Source of the DNA: Cellulophaga baltica
GTDB lineage: Bacteria; Bacteroidota; Bacteroidia; Flavobacteriales; Flavobacteriaceae
DNA length: 64,000 nucleotides
Direction of reading: 5' to 3'
NCBI RefSeq assembly: GCF_018861125.1
Contig: NZ_JAHKQN010000029.1
Location: forward strand, 170,820 to 234,819
Below the pieces are notes generated by a model that ran no database searches, was not told the DNA's origin, and worked only from the letters and a program-made list of their open reading frames with translations. How positions within the stretch are numbered: position 1 is the stretch's first letter; the number at the start of each line of letters is the position of its first letter. A program made the position numbers and the translations under genes. Positions 8,876-19,500 of this stretch are shown one piece after another.

Positions 8876-11159
8876 AAGATATTGTTTTAGTTACAAGTAT
8901 AGCATCATTTAAAACAAAAGGTGTTGGTATATTATCTTTTGGTCTTGCAGGTACTGTAAATTGTTCATTTGTGAGTAAATCATTTGAAGCTTCGTAAATA
9001 GTTAAGCTTAATTTTTCTTCCTTCGGAAAAACCAAATCAATTTCAGTATAAGCATTATTAGTAATATAATGTGTTACTAGTCTGTGATTTCCTTTTTTTC
9101 TACTGTTTAAAAATTCACTTGATAAAGGAATTGTATTTACTTTTGCCTTAGTAATTTTAACATTATTAGTAAAAACATCTAACCTATTTACATTTCTTTT
9201 TGGTGTCACACAAAGTCGTAAATAGCGCTCACTACCAATAATAGTATCTCTTGTAGTTTTAATTTCAGGTGCAATTATATTTTTAGTTGGGGCAGGAGCA
9301 GTGTAAGTAAAACCAGAATTATATTTACTACTAATAACTTGTGCATTTAATTCTGTAGCGTCATTTTTATTCTTACCAATATATTGTTTGGTCCAATTGG
9401 ATAAAACATGATCGTAGGTAGCCCAGTTTGCTGTTTTAGTATCTTCATTATACACATATAGTAAACTCGTTGGTTGTGCACTATTTTCATCATAACCTGA
9501 ATGTATGTGGGCGCCAATCATAAATCCAATAAATAGTATAAAACTTAATAATGCTAATCGACCTTTATGTTTATAGAATCCAAAAATTGGAAGTAACAGA
9601 AAAAATACTAACGTAGATAATGCTGTTGAAGCAACCATCATTTTTAAACCTAAACCTACCGGGAACATTTTTATAAATGGAGTAAATATCCAAATTGCGG
9701 GTAATGCTAAAAAGACTAATAAAAATGCGTTTGGGTTTTTCTGATTAATTAATACCAAAAATGAACCTAATAAAGCATATACCGGTATAATAAAAAAGTT
9801 TGCACCTGGTAGAAATGCAGTTAGGCCACCGCAAATAAGTAACCAAATAATAATAGGAGCAACTAAAAGGTTTACAGTGCTAATTTTTTTAAATTTTTGA
9901 TAACTATAAAAACAAACTGCAAATGAAAATAAAACGAAAGCAGCTATATAGGTATAACCATTATAAGTGAACCCATGTAAAATATCTTGATATTGAGGAT
10001 ATATTGTTTTTAATATTGTAAAACTAAAATAACCCATAACACCGTTTATAACTAAAGCGATTAATAGAGGTGCAAAGCCTATGAAAATATCTTTAGCTTT
10101 TAATACTTCTTTTTTAAAACCATATATTATAAGAAGAATAAACATAAGCACGGCTAACCCGAACATAGGCCAAATCCAATCAAAAGGGTAAGAAACTAAT
10201 CTAAAAAAAGGAACATTAAAGTAATTATAATCGCGAGTGCTTTTAATATTGTTTAAGTTTGAATCACTAAAATAATTTAATAAGGGCATTAAGTAACTTC
10301 CTTGATGGACAAGTGTTTTCTTATCTAATCGGTCATAAGTATCTTTTGCAGTATGATAATCGAAATGATCATCAATAAAAGCAAAATTAAATCCCTGAAT
10401 ATCAGCACCTTCTCTAAAAACAGTTAAATCAGTATCATTAGGTAGCATTTTATAAATGCTATACACTAGTGAATTTGCAACCGGATAATCAGGTTTAGCT
10501 TTCGTAAACTCTTTAATTAAGTTTCCATTACCTTTATTAGTTTCTATAAGCATATATGATGGTCCACCACTACCACGTGCTTCAAAATTCAAAACCAAAC
10601 CAAGATCTTTAACCCAAGGGTGCTCTTCAACAAAAAGTGATGCTCCATTTAAACCTAATTCCTCCCCATCAGAAAACATAACAATAATATCATTTTTAGG
10701 AGTTTTATTTTTACTTAAAAAGGCTCTTACGCCTTCAAGTATTGTAGCGACACCACTACCAGCATCACTTGCGCCAAATGATGAATGCGGGTGACTATCA
10801 TAATGAGAAAGTAATAGAAGTGCTTTACCGTTACCAGAGCCCTTAATGCGAGCAATAATATTTGTTGCTTGACTTAAATTAGCCCAATCACCAGCAGTAT
10901 AACCTGTCTGTAAGCTAGTCTCTAGACCCATTTTCTCTAAATTTTCTATAATATAGTTTCTAACATCAACATGTGCAGAAAAGCCTACTGCGTGTGGTTC
11001 TTGAGAAATATTTTTTACATGATTTAATGCTCTTTCAATTGAAAATGATGTTTGATTGATATTTTCATCAGCAGAATAACTTGGCATTGAAAGTTTAAAA
11101 CCCCAATAGGTGGCAAATATTAATAATAACAAGCTTAGAGTTGCAATACTATTTTTCAT
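8868..11159 (-). CDS. M28-family zinc aminopeptidase with multi-spanning membrane domain
   Basis: A 763-residue membrane peptidase. Residues 1-20 form an uncleaved or signal-type helix. The M28 catalytic domain (about 40-310) shows the metal-binding pattern SHYDSH, GASDAGSG, SDGEELGLNGA and the later DFDYHTAKDTYD. Residues about 330-560 hold around eight transmembrane helices. The C-terminal 200 residues are a soluble beta-rich domain. This architecture matches bacterial relatives of the fungal vacuolar membrane protease, with the peptidase domain outside the cytoplasm. It probably trims peptides in the periplasm. The downstream SDR gene overlaps it by 8 bases. Confidence 0.85.
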   Translation of the reverse strand: MKNSIATLSLLLLIFATYWGFKLSMPSYSADENINQTSFSIERALNHVKNISQEPHAVGFSAHVDVRNYIIENLEKMGLETSLQTGYTAGDWANLSQATNIIARIKGSGNGKALLLLSHYDSHPHSSFGASDAGSGVATILEGVRAFLSKNKTPKNDIIVMFSDGEELGLNGASLFVEEHPWVKDLGLVLNFEARGSGGPSYMLIETNKGNGNLIKEFTKAKPDYPVANSLVYSIYKMLPNDTDLTVFREGADIQGFNFAFIDDHFDYHTAKDTYDRLDKKTLVHQGSYLMPLLNYFSDSNLNNIKSTRDYNYFNVPFFRLVSYPFDWIWPMFGLAVLMFILLIIYGFKKEVLKAKDIFIGFAPLLIALVINGVMGYFSFTILKTIYPQYQDILHGFTYNGYTYIAAFVLFSFAVCFYSYQKFKKISTVNLLVAPIIIWLLICGGLTAFLPGANFFIIPVYALLGSFLVLINQKNPNAFLLVFLALPAIWIFTPFIKMFPVGLGLKMMVASTALSTLVFFLLLPIFGFYKHKGRLALLSFILFIGFMIGAHIHSGYDENSAQPTSLLYVYNEDTKTANWATYDHVLSNWTKQYIGKNKNDATELNAQVISSKYNSGFTYTAPAPTKNIIAPEIKTTRDTIIGSERYLRLCVTPKRNVNRLDVFTNNVKITKAKVNTIPLSSEFLNSRKKGNHRLVTHYITNNAYTEIDLVFPKEEKLSLTIYEASNDLLTNEQFTVPARPKDNIPTPFVLNDAILVTKTISFE

Positions 11160-11323
11160 GGGTAGTTGATTTATGAGAATGCCATAGGCATTAAAAAAAT
11201 GCGTTTATAAAAGTATAAAATATAAACGTAAAATAATATTATTGATAATAAGCAAGTATGGTTATTAATTTGATTATACATGACAACATTAAATAAGATT
11301 ATGATTTTAAATTAACGATTTAA

Positions 11324-11355
11324 TTGTCATTGTATTAAAATAATAGTTATCTTTA
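11324..11355 (+). promoter_or_regulatory. candidate promoter of the CBS gene
   Basis: TTG at 11324-11326 and TATCTTTA at 11348-11355 are 21 bases apart, close to the Bacteroidota TTTG / TAnnTTTG arrangement, with 24 bases to the start codon. Confidence 0.35.
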
Positions 11356-11379
11356 TGTTTAACCTAAAAATCAATCACT

Positions 11380-11841
11380 ATGGGAATTAAAAGCTTTCAA
11401 GGGGCAAGAAAAGTTGTGAAAAAGGAATATAATGCTCCTATTTTGGTCGAAGATTATATGACAAAAAAACTGGTTACCTTTTCACCAGAACAGTCAATTT
11501 TAGAAGTAATGGAACTGTTTACAAAGTACAATATTTCTGGTGGACCTGTTTTAGATAACAACGGCTTTCTTGTGGGTATTATTTCAGAAGCTGATTGTAT
11601 GAAAACGATTTCTGAAAGTAGGTATTTTAATCAACCCATTTTAGATAAAAGTGTAGCGAGTTACATGACAAAAGATGTTGAAAGCATTACAAATGGCATT
11701 AGCATATTTGATGCTGCAGGCATTTTTCATAAAAATAATAGAAGAAGATTACCAGTGTTGAAAAACGGAATTTTAGTTGGTCAAATAAGTAGAAAAGACA
11801 TCGTAATAGCAGCTTTAAAATTAAGTAGTCATAATTGGTGA
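11380..11841 (+). CDS. CBS-domain pair protein
   Basis: 153 residues made almost entirely of two CBS motifs: VEDYMTKKLVTFSPEQSILEVMELFTKYN...GGPVLDNNGFLVGIISEADCM (about 22-80) and VASYMTKDVESITNGISIFDAAGIFHKNNRRRLPVLKNGILVGQISRKDI (about 92-143). A Bateman module of this type usually binds adenine nucleotides and acts as an energy-sensing regulator, here without a fused effector domain. It is monocistronic, with a candidate promoter upstream and a bidirectional terminator downstream. The partner is unknown. Confidence 0.88.
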   Translation: MGIKSFQGARKVVKKEYNAPILVEDYMTKKLVTFSPEQSILEVMELFTKYNISGGPVLDNNGFLVGIISEADCMKTISESRYFNQPILDKSVASYMTKDVESITNGISIFDAAGIFHKNNRRRLPVLKNGILVGQISRKDIVIAALKLSSHNW

Positions 11842-11867
11842 TTAATACAGACGAATTAATAATTTAT

Positions 11868-11898
11868 TTAAAACTTCACTTTATTAGTGAAGTTTTTT
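11868..11898. terminator. bidirectional terminator
   Basis: AAAACTTCACT (11870-11880) pairs with AGTGAAGTTTT (11886-11896) and runs into TT. It sits between the convergent CBS gene and the zinc-ribbon gene ending at 11906. Confidence 0.85.
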
Positions 11899-11905
11899 AT
11901 TTGTA

Positions 11906-12256
11906 CTATTCTCGTTTAACAATCATATAATAGTTGTTATCTAGAGGTAAATAACCTAAATCATAAACAAAAAAATAAATTGTTCCTTTTTTAGTAGTGT
12001 AGATACTTGTAAAGTTTTCAAAATCAAACCCTTTGTCTAATAATTTATTACGTGTAGTTTTGGTTTTACCATCAGTCAAAGGAAAACTGTTAAGTATGCG
12101 ATGGTTTTTTCTAAGTCGATTATTAATGTTTCTGATGAGGTTATTACTGTCTTTATTAATCTTATTATTATAAGAATTACGGCAATAATCAGAACAGAAT
12201 TTTTTATCTATTCTACCGATAATTTTCTCATCACATTCGGGACATTTTTTATCCAA
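11906..12256 (-). CDS. zinc-ribbon DUF2116-type small protein
   Basis: 116 residues. The N-terminus has a four-cysteine treble-clef-like ribbon, CPECDEKIIG...KKFCSDYC, as in DUF2116 proteins, followed by an Asn/Lys/Arg-rich helix (SYNNKINKDSNN...NNRLRKNHR) that could contact nucleic acid. The C-terminal half contains strands with aromatic residues (IYTTKKGTIYFFVYD). It lies 1 base after the upstream exported DUF6265 gene and is probably cotranscribed with it. Function unknown; common in Flavobacteriia. Confidence 0.75.
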   Translation of the reverse strand: MDKKCPECDEKIIGRIDKKFCSDYCRNSYNNKINKDSNNLIRNINNRLRKNHRILNSFPLTDGKTKTTRNKLLDKGFDFENFTSIYTTKKGTIYFFVYDLGYLPLDNNYYMIVKRE

Positions 12257-12257
12257 A

Positions 12258-12746
12258 TTATTGTTTTTTAAAGTTGAACGTTAATTCCTGTGTTGTGCCA
12301 TCTTCATTTTCTACTACTACATGTGCAACAAGTTCTGTGTCACTAATTTTTTCATAGGTTAGTCCTTCAAAGAAGAGTTTGTTTTTGTCTTTTTTTACAA
12401 GTTTAAAATTTTCAGTTTCATCTTTTTCTTCTAAACCTTTTAATGATGCATCAAAATGTTTTAGTTGTAATACTAAAGAATTGTCTTTTTCTATAATATG
12501 ACCAATCTCGTAAAAATCTACAAGCCCTTCAATTACAAGTCTGAAAGTAAATAAAATACTGTTTCCTTCAGGAGCTGTCCATATTTCTTCAGTTTTACCA
12601 CCAAACAGTGTTCCTTTCCAATGGCCTTCTAAAAAACTAGCGTCAGCAATAACTGCTTTTGGTGATATTGCACCTTCTGTTAGAGTTATTGTATTTTGTG
12701 CGAAACAAAAAGAAGAGAGAAGTAATAAAAAAAATAAGGTTTTCAT
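12258..12746 (-). CDS. exported DUF6265-type protein
   Basis: 162 residues with a Sec signal MKTLFFLLLLSSFCFAQ. The mature part begins with the characteristic FLEGHWKGTLFGGKTEEIW, then strands GNSILFTFRLVIEG and ENFKLVKKDKNKLFFEGL, ending ELTFNFKK. This fits the DUF6265 small beta-barrel (lipocalin-like) family. Probably periplasmic; ligand unknown. It is followed immediately by the zinc-ribbon gene on the same strand. Confidence 0.8.
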   Translation of the reverse strand: MKTLFFLLLLSSFCFAQNTITLTEGAISPKAVIADASFLEGHWKGTLFGGKTEEIWTAPEGNSILFTFRLVIEGLVDFYEIGHIIEKDNSLVLQLKHFDASLKGLEEKDETENFKLVKKDKNKLFFEGLTYEKISDTELVAHVVVENEDGTTQELTFNFKKQ

Positions 12747-12813
12747 ACTAGATTGGTTTGATTGTCAATCTAATATACAATTATTTGTTAAATAATTATT
12801 GATAAATTAAATT

Positions 12814-13389
12814 TCAGTCTTTAATTTCTATTTTATATTTTGCTAATAATCCAATAACATTTTCTTTTGAAAATTTCGCGTTTTTAATATTATTTATACT
12901 TGGATCTATTGAGAAATTAATAGCGGTAATAAGATCAACTTTTTCTAATTCTGTATTGTTGAAAGTTGCATTTTTTAAATCACATTCATAAAAAATAGAA
13001 GTATTTAAGTTTGCTTCAGTAAAATCAACCTCTATCATATTACAATGATTAAAAAGTGTGTTTTTCATTTTTAACTTATAAAACGAAGCATAATCTAATA
13101 TACTACGTTCAAATGTAAATGATAATAAAAAGGTATTACAAGTTTCAAATTTTACTCCTATTAATTTACTTCCTGTAAAGAGAGTTTCTTTAAAAACTGT
13201 TTGTGTTACATTGGCATTACTTAAATCGCAATCTATAAATTCGCATTCTGTAAAAGTCGTATTTGTAAGATTTGCGTTAGCAAAATTACAGTTGTCAAAA
13301 ACACAATTTTCATATGACGCTTTAGGTAAAGCTTCTTTGGTATAATTTTGACTTTTATAAGTATTGTCAAAAATTAATAGGTTGTTCAT
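12814..13389 (-). CDS. pentapeptide repeat protein
   Basis: 191 residues dominated by A(N/D)LxN-type pentapeptides, for example NCNFANANLTNTTFTECEF, DCDLSNANVTQTVFKETLF and VDFTEANLNTSIFYECDLK, which form a right-handed quadrilateral beta-helix from about residue 25 to 155. The central Cys positions (YENCVFDNC) are typical. No signal peptide is present, so it is cytoplasmic. Qnr and MfpA are members of this fold that protect gyrase; this protein lacks clear evidence for that role and is best called a generic repeat protein. Confidence 0.82.
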   Translation of the reverse strand: MNNLLIFDNTYKSQNYTKEALPKASYENCVFDNCNFANANLTNTTFTECEFIDCDLSNANVTQTVFKETLFTGSKLIGVKFETCNTFLLSFTFERSILDYASFYKLKMKNTLFNHCNMIEVDFTEANLNTSIFYECDLKNATFNNTELEKVDLITAINFSIDPSINNIKNAKFSKENVIGLLAKYKIEIKD

Positions 13390-13449
13390 TTCTGAAATTT
13401 TATATGTATTTTTTAACTGTTTGTTACATAAACATTTATAGTTTTATAA

Positions 13450-13543
13450 CAAACAACATATTTTTTTCTTAATTAAAAATAACTATTTCACCGCTATTTA
13501 TAAAGGGTTTTATAGTATTTCTTTAAAAAAAATATGTTGTTTG
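13450..13543. repeat. 18-bp perfect inverted repeat with 58-base interior
   Basis: Left arm 13450-13467 (CAAACAACATATTTTTTT) is the exact reverse complement of 13526-13543. Shorter TTATAAC/GTTATAA copies flank it at 13444 and 13559. It lies between the end of the OmpA gene and the start of the pentapeptide gene. It could be the operon 3' structure, a small RNA, or a miniature transposable remnant. Confidence 0.6.
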
Positions 13544-13621
13544 CACATGTTTTTTTCTGTTATAACACAATTAAATTTATCTAAATTTATCAAGCTATCT
13601 TTAATTATATATAACTAAGTA

Positions 13622-15574
13622 CTATTTTATTTGTTTTCCTATAACTATAAATTCTGACCTTCTATTTACTTGGTGTTCATCTTCCGAACATTCAATACTA
13701 TAAACACAATCATTTATCAATTCAGATTCCCCCATACCAACTGAAGTTAATTTAGATGGGTCAATGCCTTTATCAACAAAATATTTTAAAGTGCTTTTAG
13801 CTCTTCTTTTAGATAAAATTTTATTATAGCTGGCTTTTCCAATAGCATCAGTATGTGATCTAATCTCAATTTTTAAATTTGGATTTTCTTTCATTAAAGC
13901 TATTATTTTATCTAAAATTGGTTTACTTTCTTCTAGAAGAACTGATTTGTCAAATTCAAAATGTATATTATCAAAATCAAGATTTAAATGTTTTTTAAGA
14001 TCTGTTCCTACTTCAATTTTCTCTGCAATTTTGTCTAGTAAAAAATTGATTTTCTCTTTTTTTGTAGCGTCTGTAATCTTAAGATTTTTAGTCTCTTCTT
14101 TGTAATCATCAGTAGAGGCCACAACAAAATAATTACCTTCTTCTAATTCTTGTTTGAAATTATATGTACCATTAGATTGAGTTAAAGCTTCAGCAATTAG
14201 TTGTTCATTTTTATCAATAAGCATAATAGTTGTATTAACTATAGGCTCATTGTTAATTTTTGAAGCTACTGATCCTTCTATTTCAATTTGTTTTAAATAT
14301 TTTAATGATTTAAGTTCAGTTATACTATAAATATCATCTACACCTTTACCGCTTTGCCTTTTTGAAGTAAAAAAGCCTTTTTTAGTAGCGCTATTTAATG
14401 AAAATGAAAAATCATCATCAGTACTATTAATTGGTTTTCCTACATTTTGAATAGGTTCAGAACTGTCCAATTTTGCTACAAAAATATCAAGTCCACCTAA
14501 GCCTGGTTGACCATCAGATGAGTAGTATAAAATATTATTCTCAGTAATATATGGAAAACTCTCTCTAGATTCAGTGTTTATTTTATTTCCTAGGTTTTCA
14601 GGAGTCCCAAAAGTACCATCATCATTAATACTTACTTTGTAAATATCAGATTTCCCTAAACTACCTGGCATATCTGATGCGAAATATAATGTACTATTAT
14701 CAGGACTTAGAGTAGGGTGAGCATTTGAATAACTATCATTATTAAATGGTAAATCAGTAATATTTGTCCAATCACCATTTACAATATCAGCCTTATATAT
14801 TTTTAAATTAGAAGCGTTTTTAGTGTCTCTTTTAAATTTACGGTTACTAAAATTATTTTTAGTAAAATAAACAGTTGTACCATCATTACTAAAGGCAGTA
14901 GTTGTAATCGTTAAGTTATATATTGAACTATTATTTAACACTTTAATGTCAGTAATTTCATCATTTTCATTAATTTTTGCTTTAAATAACTTGTTAAAAG
15001 ATTGATTTTTCCATAAATGAATTTTTTTCTTTAATAATCCAGTATCTCTATTTGATGAAAAAACAAGAGAACTATCGTTAATTTTTGATGTAGCAAATTC
15101 TGAGTATTCAGTATTTATAGCTAAGTTTTTAATTTTATAACGATTTGAATTATATTGAATTTTAGTTAAGTAATCCTTATTTTGTCTGTAGGCTAAATAA
15201 CGCTTATCATTAGGAAATAAAGAGCCTAACTGATTCATTATATTGTCAGATTCTTTATAGTTTTCTATAGACTTTAAGCTTTGTGCATATTTATAAAGAT
15301 AATTGGCATTTTTGTTCGCTTCACTAGCTTCCATCATTTTTGTATACCAACTAGCGGCTTCTTTATAATTACCAATATTATAGTATGAATCTGCTATTTT
15401 AGCATATTTAGATTCTTTTTTATTCCCTTTATCAATTAAATATTTATAGAATTTAGCAGCATCAACATATGAATAATTTGCAAACTCTTTATCAGCTTTT
15501 GTTACTTTTTGAGCATGAACACTTATGTTTGCTACGGTAAAAAAGAAAAATAGATATATAAATTTTGTTTTCAT
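13622..15574 (-). CDS. OmpA-family protein with TPR and PD40 beta-propeller repeats
   Basis: 650 residues. I place the start at 15574, where MKTKFIYLFFFFTVANISVHAQ gives a signal peptide; a longer frame to 15634 would add a non-signal extension. Order of domains: TPR-like helices (about 25-130), PD40/WD40-like propeller strands such as NAHPTLSPDNSTLYFASD and GESFPYITENNILYYSSD-type repeats (about 170-420), a carboxypeptidase-regulatory-like beta sandwich (about 430-520), and a C-terminal OmpA peptidoglycan-binding domain (about 540-640) with IHFEFDKSVLLEESKP and IEIRSHTDAIGKASYNK. Third gene of the adhesin / PorP-SprF / OmpA set, as in other SprB-like loci, where it likely anchors the surface complex. 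Confidence 0.88.
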   Translation of the reverse strand: MKTKFIYLFFFFTVANISVHAQKVTKADKEFANYSYVDAAKFYKYLIDKGNKKESKYAKIADSYYNIGNYKEAASWYTKMMEASEANKNANYLYKYAQSLKSIENYKESDNIMNQLGSLFPNDKRYLAYRQNKDYLTKIQYNSNRYKIKNLAINTEYSEFATSKINDSSLVFSSNRDTGLLKKKIHLWKNQSFNKLFKAKINENDEITDIKVLNNSSIYNLTITTTAFSNDGTTVYFTKNNFSNRKFKRDTKNASNLKIYKADIVNGDWTNITDLPFNNDSYSNAHPTLSPDNSTLYFASDMPGSLGKSDIYKVSINDDGTFGTPENLGNKINTESRESFPYITENNILYYSSDGQPGLGGLDIFVAKLDSSEPIQNVGKPINSTDDDFSFSLNSATKKGFFTSKRQSGKGVDDIYSITELKSLKYLKQIEIEGSVASKINNEPIVNTTIMLIDKNEQLIAEALTQSNGTYNFKQELEEGNYFVVASTDDYKEETKNLKITDATKKEKINFLLDKIAEKIEVGTDLKKHLNLDFDNIHFEFDKSVLLEESKPILDKIIALMKENPNLKIEIRSHTDAIGKASYNKILSKRRAKSTLKYFVDKGIDPSKLTSVGMGESELINDCVYSIECSEDEHQVNRRSEFIVIGKQIK

Positions 15575-15584
15575 TTCTAAATTT

Positions 15585-16523
15585 TTAAAAGAATCTTGAT
15601 GATTTAACTTTTTTGAATTTTGATAAAAATTCATAACGTAGTATTACCTCAAACGAACCATCGTTAAATGATGTATTGCCTAATTCTGTGGTTTCTTTAT
15701 CGTAAGCAATACCTAAATATAATTGGTCTGAAGCTTGAAACCCAATAAGACCACTCAATGCAGCGTCCCATCTATACGCGACTCCAAAACTAAATTTGTC
15801 ATTAAATAGTAAAGAGGCTGAAAGATCAACTTGTAATGGTGCACCTTTTACAGCTTTTATTAAAGTAGCTGGTTTTAATTTTAAAAATGTATTTAAATCG
15901 AAAACATACCCTGAAATTAAATACATATTTAATCTTTCTTCGGCCAAGAAAGTTTCATCAGTACCATTGTCGTCAAAATGTTTAGAGTTTAAAAAATTTG
16001 GGGCTGAAATTCCTAAATAAAACTTATTTGTATGGTAGTAAGCACCAGCTCCAAAATTAAAATTAAAATCGTTTACTGTTTCTTGATCAGAATAGTTTAA
16101 ATCAGACCTATAGGCTTGTAATTTATTTAAATCAATATTTAAGCTCTGCCCTCCAACTTTAAGACCAAATGATAATTGTCCGTTTTTAGAAGTAGGTATT
16201 GTATAAGAAAAAACACCATCAAAATAAGTCTGCTGATTTACGCCGTCACCAATTTGATCATTTACTATTGATAAACCTGCTCCAACTCTATTCCCTATTG
16301 GAGAATGTACATTTATAGTTTGAGTGGTTGGAGCTCCATTTAACCCGACCCATTGAGAACGATGTAATGCGCTAATGCTCATTACACCTCTAGAACCAGC
16401 ATAAGCAGGGTTTACGGCTATAGTGTTGTACATATATTGAGTATATTGTGAATCTTGTTGAGCCCATAGGCTACTGGTTACACCAGTAAAAGCTAACAAA
16501 ATAAATAACTTTATAGTTTTCAT
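15585..16523 (-). CDS. PorP/SprF-family type IX secretion outer membrane protein
   Basis: 312 residues with the family opening after the signal MKTIKLFILLAFTGVTSSLWAQ: QDSQYTQYMYNTIAVNPAYAG, then LHRSQWVGLNGAPTTQTIN and the terminal VILRYEF outer-membrane-like strand. The family forms a 14-strand barrel. In Flavobacterium johnsoniae SprF is needed to export and attach the adhesin SprB, and genomes carry many copies each paired with a secreted type B protein. Here it lies 22 bases after the giant adhesin and 10 bases before the OmpA start, so it is the likely dedicated partner of that adhesin. Confidence 0.92.
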   Translation of the reverse strand: MKTIKLFILLAFTGVTSSLWAQQDSQYTQYMYNTIAVNPAYAGSRGVMSISALHRSQWVGLNGAPTTQTINVHSPIGNRVGAGLSIVNDQIGDGVNQQTYFDGVFSYTIPTSKNGQLSFGLKVGGQSLNIDLNKLQAYRSDLNYSDQETVNDFNFNFGAGAYYHTNKFYLGISAPNFLNSKHFDDNGTDETFLAEERLNMYLISGYVFDLNTFLKLKPATLIKAVKGAPLQVDLSASLLFNDKFSFGVAYRWDAALSGLIGFQASDQLYLGIAYDKETTELGNTSFNDGSFEVILRYEFLSKFKKVKSSRFF

Positions 16524-16545
16524 AATTTTTTGTTTCTTTTTTAAA

Positions 16546-19500
16546 TTATCTTACAATGTATAAGTAGCCTGATTTTGTTTTGTTTTCTCCATTACTTACA
16601 TAATCAAGTATGTAAAAATATACGCCTGAAGGAAGTAATTCTTGTTGGCTAATTGTTGCTCGAGCTGTAGAAATACCTCTAAAATCATTTGACCCATTTG
16701 TATATGTATTAATACTAGAAACTAATACACCCCATCTATTAAAAACTTTTAATGTATTATCTGGAAATGCTTCAATATTTTTAATTCTGAAATATCCTTC
16801 ATCTATTTGAGGGCCTACGCTTTCATTGTCGATAACAACATCACAAATGGAATTGTCTGATAATAATCCTGTTTCAGGGTCACAATCATCATCAATAACG
16901 ATTGGTTCAGAAACTTCATTATCTCTATAATCTACATCACCTCCTGGGTTTTGTAAATCAGGTAATGTCGTAGGGTCATCAATTTCATCGTTTGCATCTT
17001 CAGGGTCATTTAAATTATCACCTTCAAAGCCATCATCTATCCCATCACCATCGGAGTCTGAACCAATAAATTCACCAACACTAGCTTCAATAGTATCATC
17101 TATATCATCATTATCTGAATCTGTATCTAAATAATCTGGGGTGCCATCCTCATCAGTATCTTGAGGAGTTTGCCCATTGCTATATGCTGTATCAAAACCA
17201 TTTAGTGCTGATACTCCTGTTGGTGCAATGTAACCTTCTGTAGGTTGTGCTTCTATATTATCAGGAATACCATCATCGTCTGAATCTTTATCTAAATAAT
17301 TAGGTTCATCATTTTCATCTGTATTCGGTATCAAAAGTGGTTCAGTTTCTAAATCATCTGATAACCCATTATTGTTGCTATCAATAAAACTATCTATATA
17401 GCCATCTCCATTTTCATCATTACCTCCAGCTTCAGTGGTATCCGTAATTCCATCATTATCACTATCAGAATCTAAACGGTTAATAATGCCATCAAGGTCA
17501 CTATCAATATTTTCATTTGAATTTCCTTCTAAATCATCAGAGAACCCATTAGAATTACTATCATAAAAATTATCTTTTATACCATTACTATCAGTATCCG
17601 TTTCTTCACTTTCAATTGCATCTGTTATGCCATCATTGTCAGAATCAAGGTCTAAATTATCATTAACTCCGTCACCATCAGTATCTGGGTTTTCAAGCGG
17701 ATTAGTTTCTATATCATCAGATATACCGTTTAAATCAGTATCAGTAAAAGAATCTACCATACCATTTGCATCATTATCAACTCCACCAGCTTCAATAATG
17801 TCAGTTATACCATCATTGTCAGAATCAAGGTCTAAACTATCATTAACACCATCACCATCTGAATCTGGGTTTTCAAGCGGATTAGTTTCAACATCATCAG
17901 ATAAACCATTATTATTAGTGTCTACAATGTCGTCAATAGTGCCATCATTATCGGTGTCAATACCTCCAGCCTCTCTTGTATCTGTAATTCCATCGTTATC
18001 ACTATCAACATCTAATCTGTCTTTTACACCATCTCCGTCAGAATCAGGATCGGAATATGGATCAGTCTCTACAGTATCATCAACACCATTATTGTTTGTA
18101 TCTATCATTGTTGAAGGATCTCCTTCGGTAGGGTAATCAACACGGCCGTCACCATTAGTATCGGTTCCTCCTGCTTCAATAATGTCTGAAATTCCATCAT
18201 TATCAGAATCTAGATCAATACTATTAATAATTCCATCACCATCATCATCAGCAGTTGTCTCATCTGCGTCTAAAATTCCATCATTGTCATCATCTAAATC
18301 TATATCATTATCAATTCCATCGTTATCCGTATCATTACCAACTGTTATAGATGCAGACGGACTATCACTTTCAATATTATTGTCGGTTTGATCTTGTGTA
18401 TTGTATGCTGTATTTATAATTGTGTTTGATTCACTATTAACAGATACGCCATCAACAGTAGCAATAATTGTTATAGTTTGTATTTCTCCAGCTGACATTG
18501 TACCAATTTCCCAATTTGGGTTGTTCCAAGTTCCAGTAGATGGAGTGGCACTTACAAATGTTAAACCGTCAGGTAAAGTGTCTTCAATAACAAGATTAGT
18601 AACATCTTCTAAGCCTAAACTTTGCACATTTATAGTAAATGTAACCGTATCGCCAACATCAACTTGTTCTTGATCTACAGTTTTATTTATAACAACTTCT
18701 GGGTCACAATAATAAATACTATATGAATTTGAATTAAATGCGCAACCTCCAGAAGTTACTTCTACATATACTTCGCCAATAGCAGTTGGTGTAAAACTTT
18801 GTGATGTAGCGCCATCAACAATTTCATCATTTTGATACCATTGGTAGGAGTCAAAAGAAGATTCTAATGTAATAGTACTACCTAAACATATTTCATCAGT
18901 ATTTTCCACAATACCTACAGAAGGAACATTATCAAATCCTGAAAAATATGAAGCAGTACCTATAGCTCCATTGAAACCAATATAGCCCACAGAAATTGGA
19001 CCTGAGGATTCAATTTTAACATTACCAGTAAGATTAGGAACATAAAAAGTTTTCCAATCAGTACTACCAGATACTGTTTTTGAAGTAGGTAAAGTAACTA
19101 CGCCACTATTATCGTTTACTACTATATTAGCATCAAGAGTAGTTGTTGAGGCCAAAAGTGTAATTCCTCCTGTAACAGTTGTACTGGGTAATTGATTTAT
19201 ATTGGCAATATTGTCAACAATCTGTGGCATTAAGCAATTTACGGGCGAAATAAAATTCATTCCTAAATTAGGATAAGCATCATCACCAGCTGTTAATTGG
19301 TATGCATAAACATTTTTTGAGGTTCTTACATACATGTTTTCTCCAGCAGTACTACCTGAATAATTTGAACCATCAATGGTAATATACTCTCCTTCATTTA
19401 AAGTTGCTATTGATGTAGTAGCATCATTAACAAAAACTCTTGTTGAGTTTTCTGTTGCAATTATTACAGGAAATTCTAACGCATCTCTACCATTCCCTCG

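Noticed and set aside
17627-18673. Plus-strand frames opposite the adhesin repeats
   Set aside because: They are Ser/Pro-rich mirror images of the Asp-rich thrombospondin repeats and vanish outside them; the minus-strand product has a signal peptide and sorting domain.
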